From NCBI GenBank assembly GCA_011032825.1, contig JAADJZ010000003.1:806001-870000 (forward strand): a stretch of DNA of 64,000 nucleotides, given 5' to 3'. A program made the translations under genes and the position numbers. Below, piece by piece: positions 58,670 to 64,000 of the stretch; the stretch's first letter is position 1; each line of letters starts with the position of its first letter. A model generated the notes under the pieces. It worked only from the letters and a program-made list of their open reading frames with translations. It was not told the origin of the DNA and ran no database searches. The DNA is from Massariosphaeria phaeospora (lineage: Eukaryota; Ascomycota; Dothideomycetes; Pleosporales).

Positions 58670-59144
58670 GTTCGATCGGAGGGGTGAACTGAAGATTGTC
58701 AACATCTAAACAGGCGCGAAGGAGGGGTAAGGGGCCGGAGAGCGGTATTGCTGATAGGCAGACGGTAGACTGCGATTACTCACCTCATTTTGTATCAATG
58801 AGCGCTCGCGAGCTTTGCGACGGTGTAGCAGCGACAAACAGTGAGCAGCCAGCGCCCGTGCAGTGGGTGGGTGGTGGTTGTGGGGGTTGCGGATAGCTCA
58901 AGGGCTGTCGCGCGACGAACGCGTAACTCTTGGCGCGTTTGCTAATACTATCCCCCAACACGGTTAGTGCCATGATCAAGCCTCGAGCGGCGCGACCACC
59001 ACATTTCCAGCACCCTAAGTTACAACAGTTTACATACGCCACGTACGTGACCATCTAACTCACCTCTCTTCTTCCGCGTCAAGCTTCTTTGCCCCGGTAG
59101 TCTCTTTCGTGCGGTGCTCCATCACCTTGCCCGCGAACACCAAC
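58670..59144. promoter_or_regulatory. divergent promoter of MCM2 and MLO2 with CGCG elements
   Basis: This is 475 bases between two start codons. ACGCGT, the MluI cell-cycle box known from yeast MBF targets, lies at 58919-58924. TTGGCGCG, close to an E2F/MBF-type site, follows at 58930-58937, and TCGCGA lies at 58806-58811. They sit about 250 bases from the MCM2 start. G1/S control of MCM2 by MBF-like factors is known in yeasts; I infer it here. Confidence 0.5.
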
Positions 59145-60953
59145 ATGGCCGAGCCGCAGCCCTCCAACGATGCCGAGTCGAGAGTGCGCTCCAACAGCAT
59201 CTCACACGCTTCCGAGAATTCGCAGACGGCCGCAGAGTGAGTACTTTTGCGTATCTCTGGCAGCCGTCTAGGGTCTGATCCTTCCGTGTAGTTTCATCAG
59301 AGAACAACTGAGCCTCGAGGCCGAAGCGCGCGAGGCTCTGCCATACGTTAGTCATTTGCACAGGCTATGTAGCATCCTCCTAACACCAAGCAGCAATTTG
59401 ATACGTGTACTCGCGATCTCGGCGCCATCCGCCAGAGCCTCTATTCCTGCCTAGATTGCAACCCGCCTCCCGGGGACTCCTCAGATCCATACGTCCCAGC
59501 TGCAGTCTGCTACGCGTGCTCCATCTCGTGTCACGGCGAACACACACTCGTCGAGCTCTTCAACAAGCGCAATTTCGTATGCGACTGCGGTACTACGCGT
59601 TTCCCAGCCACGAACCCATGCACTCTTCGGCTCAATGCGCAGACTGGCCAGAAGGGAGACGTGGCCGGAGAAGAGCCGGCGAAAGGAAACAAGTATAACC
59701 AGAATTTTCGGAACAGGTTCTGCGGCTGCAACGAGCAGTATGACCCTCATCAAGAGAAAGGAACCATGTTCCAATGCCTCGGACTCGGTACTGTAGAAGA
59801 CGGGGGCTGCGGAGAGGACTGGTGGCATCCTGAGTGTGTCGTCGGCCTCACGCGTGAAGAGTACAAAAAGAGCATAGAGAAGCTGAAGGCGCAGGAGACA
59901 CATGTAACGCCGCAGAAAGTGGCGGGGGGAATAACAAGGGAGATAAGCGTCACAAGACAGGAAGAGCAAGCCAGTGAGCATACGGATGCACGGCGACCGT
60001 CTATAGTCACTGCCATAGCAGCGATGAACGGCGTCGATGGGAATGATATCGCCGCAGAAGCCGACGAGGACGATGATGACCCTCCACTTCCCCCAGGCTT
60101 TCCGCATGAAGACGACTTCGAATACTTTCTCTGCCACAAATGCGTAGCCGCGTTCCCATGGATCAAGAAGTATGCCGGGACACCGGGTTTCCTCCCTCCC
60201 GTTTACTCTGACGCTGTACTCAATGCTGCGCAAACAAAAGACGCTACAACATCTGCCGCGGCGCAGACAAATGGCGAATCCAAGAAACGAAAAGCAGACA
60301 ATGAAGAGGACATCGTAGACCCTGAAATGGCCGCACCGCCGAAACGTCAGAAGTCCGAAGACCCGCTCGCGACCCTATCTTCCATCCCCGAAACCACGAC
60401 CCTGCCTCTCACTCCCAAAAAGCCCGACCCCGCAACCTGCAAGCTCCCCAGCCTCGCCCCGCTCCCCAGCCCCGCAACCACCGCCCCCTTCTCCCTCTTC
60501 CTCACGCCCACATTCCGCGACGCACTCTGCCACTGCCCCACCTGCTACCCCCTCCTCAAACCGCACCCGCAGCTCCTCGAAGAAGAAGACACGTACGAGC
60601 CGCCCATGTCCGCGGACGGCGACGGCGACGGCGACGGCGCGGCGTCCGTGGGCACGGGCTCGCTGCTCGACCGCGGCGAAGTGGCGTTCAACAACATGGA
60701 TCGCATGCAGGCAATTCAGGGCGCTATGGCGTATGCGCACCTCAAGGACAACTTGAGGGCGTTCTTGCAGCCGTTTGCGGAGAGTGGCAAGGCGGTCGGC
60801 GCTGAGGATATCAAGGCCCATTTTGAGAAGCTGAGGGGTGATGAGCAGGGCATTCGGGAGGCTGCTGGGGGCGCGAAGAGGAATGGAGGAGATGGTGAGG
60901 ATGATGATGGAGGGGCTGGTGGTGATAGCCGGAGGGAGCAGAGTGGGTATTGA
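59145..60953 (+). CDS. mlo2: UBR-box protein, Mlo2/UBR7 family
   Basis: Exons 59145-59236, 59292-59346 and 59394-60953 give 568 residues. UBR7 in animals is a UBR-box, PHD-type protein linked to ubiquitin ligation on histone H2B; fission yeast Mlo2 is its relative. The UBR box (about 50-120) has CLDCNPPP, CYACSISCHGEHTLVEL and NFVCDCGTTRFP. A PHD-like region (about 145-200) has RFCGCNEQYDP and CGEDWWHPECVVGL. The C-terminal half is disordered, with a DG run coded by a GACGGC repeat (about 60615-60640), and a Cys pair CHCPTCYPLL near residue 430. The start ATG at 59145 (AACATGG) is good; introns have donors GTGAGT and GTTAGT. The substrates in fungi are not known to me. Confidence 0.92.
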
Positions 60954-61252
60954 AGCCAGGGTTGGTTGGTTTTGAACAAGTTGGCGACATCTGCGTGGTT
61001 GTCTAATGAGGCCTTTCGTGCCTCCAATCGTCGCAAGGCGTGGATAGCATCCAGCTTTTTTTCAGTCAGTGTATAAATAAATATACCATTTGGATGGCAT
61101 CTACGCGTCCAACAAAAGCTAAGTAATTGCTGAGCATTCCTGCTAGCTATGAATGGTAAGACCACTCGTGTAGACCAATCTGGGTATGTATGACTAACCA
61201 ACCCCCAATCACAAACGCCTACTCGCCACCCAATGCTTAAGCTCACCGAGCT

Positions 61253-64000
61253 TCAAATACCAACGCCCGCCCCCCGACCTTCAGCCTGCGCTTTCGAAAA
61301 CTGCCGCAGCAACTGCAAGACGCCGCCGCGGTTGCTTGCCGGCGTTTCCTCCTCGTCGTCATCCTGAGCCAGCCGGCTCGTCTTCCACGAGTCACCGATC
61401 GTGCTCTCCTCGTCGATGCGAGAGTTTTGCCGCGAGACGCCTTGCTGGGGGTCTGCGACGTGCTGCGGGTTTGATTGATATCGCCCTTGGGGAGCTTGGC
61501 GTGGAGAGCCGCGTAGCGTGGAGGCAGAGGGCTGGTGGTGTGGATCGAGGAGGACGGAGTTGATAGGCTCGTCCCGTCCGGCAGACGGAGCGTGTCGGGG
61601 CGTTCGGCGTGGGACGGCGGGCTGTCTGCCGGCTGGGCCTCTGCTCGTCCCGCGGGCGCCTACGTCCGCGGGCTGTGCTGTTTGCGACATGGCCCCAAAG
61701 TTGTTCGGAAAGGTTGGTGGAGGATGGAAACTGCCTCTGGCCTGTAGTTTTCCATTGGGTCCACGTCCACCTGACGTGGCATATGTGTCCAGGAAGCCGT
61801 AGTAGGATGCAAGCATCTTGTTGTCTTTCGCCATGAAGTAGTCCTCTCGAAGTTCGGCATCCTCACGCCGGCCCCCCGTCTGGTTGGCGGGAAGATTATT
61901 CTCGCCTTTCTTAAAAGGGAACATGGAGTAAGAGCAGACTACTCCGAGTCCATCTACAACAATGGAAAATTCCCGGAAAAAGTCAACAATACGCTCGCTG
62001 CAGTGCGGCAGGCGGAAGGTGAGGAGGAAGGGGGTTATGACCATACTCAAAATTTCTTCCGCGAAGATAAGGATCTTAGGCTGATATAGCTTCGCAAACT
62101 CGGCGCGGACCTCGTCAGTGTGCAGGCGATCTTGCCACGATGATGGCTCATAGCGGGTGTGGTAGATGACGTGATTAAGGTAATAGGCCGGGTCGGAGAC
62201 TTGATCCTCTTGCGGGCTACTTCCACGAGCGATCCTGTAAATGGTGGTAAGAACACCTATCCAGAATATCGCTGTTTTGCCTGGTGTAATCTCGAATGTA
62301 AGGAATAGCTCCGAGTCTAGTAGAGTGAAAGCAACAAGCACAAACGTGAAAGCCCCAGCAATGAACGCAACGAATGACGAGACTTGTTCGGTTTTGTCCT
62401 TGGGGAACTGTGCGAGATAGAGATTGGCATACGGATAGGCCATATTTCTACGACGGGAGAAGAGGTGTGGCAGCTCATTGAACTCTCGAAACTTCCACTG
62501 CGCAAATGTTGTAAAGTCGCGATTGTTGAGTTGGGAGGGATCCTTGTGGTATTCCTGACAATTGTTAGATCTATCCAAAGAGAGCAGCTAGTAGAGACTC
62601 ACTGTGAAATACTTGAACAGATAGGACGCCAGCACGAACGTCACAGCAAATGGCGCACAAGCAATGCTGATGATACCCGTCCAAAACAAACGGTTTTTGA
62701 GCTTTCTGACCAGTTCTCGGCGGTTTCGCTCTTTTAAGAAGTCGGGGTTGAACTGGTTCCTTCCGCCGCTACTAAAGACGAAATCCATGACTGCGAGATT
62801 AACGTGCCACTTAGTTGTTTCGGAGAAGATTGACCTGTTCCCGATGAATGGGATAGGAATAGAAACATCTAAGATGTCCTTGTTAAACAGCGCGATCAGG
62901 TAGTTATCTCGCCGCATGAGCCGACTAGCGATATCGATGGCGTCCAATCGCTGTCGGCTCTTGTGATCGAGCAACTTGCGAGTCTCCGGGGAGAGGTTGG
63001 AGGCAGTTGTCAAATTCAAATCTCGCAATGCCATGATTCGGCTGACTACTTGCTGCCATTGCACAGTCTGGATATCTCGGTCGGGTATATCGAGAAGATA
63101 GTGGTAGAAGTCGTGCATCATTCGCAATCTGGATATGCCGGTCACAAGCTGGTAGAAGGAATACAACCAGTAGATGATAAACAACCAGAGCGCAAATATC
63201 CAAAATCCGTGCATTCTGTGAGAAGTCAGCACGGGATTATTAAAAGGCGAGTAGGTCTACGGACTTTTTCGTACACTTCGAAATGATGACTTCACTCATC
63301 TTGTGGCTGTGGGATATTCTGGAGTAGTCAATACACCCGCCAAAGAACGTCACAAAGGCTACCACGAAAGCCGTCTGCCTGCGAGTCGGTCAGTTCGTAT
63401 CTGCAGCGCGTAGCGAGAACGGCGTACACTAGAGTTAATGTCTTCCGCAGCAACATCGAATAAATGCCACAGCCAGCATAGTACTCGTACACATCGGTCA
63501 GGAAGGTATCGAGATCCGTCTGATTGACCCATAGCCACAAAGCCTTCTCTTTTCGGTCAGCAGTAAGCTGCCCTGGTCTTCCAGAGGTTCCCCAAGCTGG
63601 AAGGGGCGCAGTGTTCCCAGCCTCGTCATGTAGACGCTGTTGCCGCCTTGTAGTATCCCACTGTGCCCGTGTCTGGCGCGTCGAAGGACCTGGTACCGGC
63701 GGAGGGAGACCCTCTATATGCGCATGCTGGCGTCCCCCTTCGAGAAGAAGCGACTGGGGGACATCTTCATCGTCGTCTAAGGGTGTTCGGGCCGGGGCCG
63801 GGGGTCGGTTCCAGGACGTCGGCCTGCTCGAAGGTCCGAGGCCCAGCGCAGCGTTGGGCTTGCGTTCGTTGTGTTGGGGGAGAAATGCCGTGCTTTCGGT
63901 AGTCATTTGGCTGGTGGAGGCGTCGGCAAGAAGGTTCTCCAGGTCCTGCGCCTCAAAGCGTGCTTCGAGGTTCTCCTCATCTATGTCGATGCGGTGCTCA
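61253..64000 (-). CDS. ATG9: autophagy membrane protein Atg9 (5' end cut by window edge)
   Basis: Visible exons are 64000-63428, 63378-63265, 63215-62603 and 62554-61253, about 867 residues. Atg9 is a multi-span lipid scramblase on vesicles that seed the phagophore. The reading frame is open to the right edge and carries DEENLEARFE before the conserved STAFLPQ, so the true start lies outside; the ATG at 63906 is internal. Family segments include FVVAFVTFFGGCIDY, GFWIFALWLFIIYWLYSFYQ, MRRDNYLIALFNKDILD and LPHCSERIVDFFREFS. Several membrane spans are clear. The C-terminal tail is Pro/Ser-rich and disordered. Two junctions use weaker donors (GTACGC and GTCCGT), yet they restore family sequence. 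Confidence 0.94.

Noticed and set aside
1..64000. tRNA, rRNA and transposon search by eye
   Set aside because: I saw no B-box-like GGTTCGANTCC with a matching cloverleaf, no rRNA core sequence, and no transposase, integrase or reverse-transcriptase motif. A tRNAscan-SE and repeat-library run would settle it.

Overview
This is a window of nuclear DNA from a filamentous ascomycete, probably a dothideomycete-like member of Pezizomycotina. Three things point there: short introns (mostly 46-65 nt) with GTRNGT-type donors and CTRAC-like branch sites; gene families that carry filamentous-fungal names (ApsA, a Wee1/AnkA-type kinase, Jhd1/KDM2, a fungal kinesin-10); and long intergenic stretches full of simple repeats. 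I see no plasmid, phage, transposon, CRISPR array, rRNA or tRNA. I could assign 18 loci, most of them with complete exon structures, read directly from the splice signals and the restored protein families.

Layout, left to right: sec24 (-, 3' end cut by the left edge); a C2H2 zinc-finger regulator (-); a kinesin-10 with a helix-hairpin-helix tail (-); a secreted Ser/Thr/Pro-rich protein (+); Wee1 kinase (-); PPM1 (-) divergent from RPB5 (+); a 111-residue coiled-coil orphan with a minisatellite in its intron (+); a single-pass membrane orphan with an apparent frame break (-); mitochondrial-type serine hydroxymethyltransferase (-); an F-box-like protein (+); the Hsp90 co-chaperone CNS1 (-); ApsA/Num1 (+); a second secreted Ser/Thr-rich protein (+); SF3B6 (-); a Jhd1-type histone demethylase (+); a His-rich orphan with an apparent frame break (+); proteasome beta5 PRE2 (+); MCM2 (-); MLO2/UBR7 (+); ATG9 (-, 5' end cut by the right edge).

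Most of these are single-copy housekeeping genes with unrelated jobs: vesicle coat, transcription, splicing, replication, proteolysis, autophagy, one-carbon metabolism and nuclear positioning. They do not form a biosynthetic or defence cluster. Several neighbours share divergent promoters: PPM1/RPB5 (137 bp), MCM2/MLO2 (475 bp, with CGCG-type cell-cycle elements), SHMT/F-box, and SF3B6/JHD1. The cell-cycle theme (kinesin-10, Wee1, MCM2, ApsA) is probably coincidence.

I did not find a clearly new multi-gene system. The best leads are a duplicated cysteine-rich zinc module in the Jhd1 protein that mimics a Zn2Cys6 cluster split by 81 residues; the small coiled-coil gene whose intron is almost all an 18-bp tandem repeat carrying branch-site-like motifs; and two orphan genes whose frames are joined only by a one-base change in a G run. 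Exon coordinates come from reading splice signals by eye and have not been checked against transcripts.
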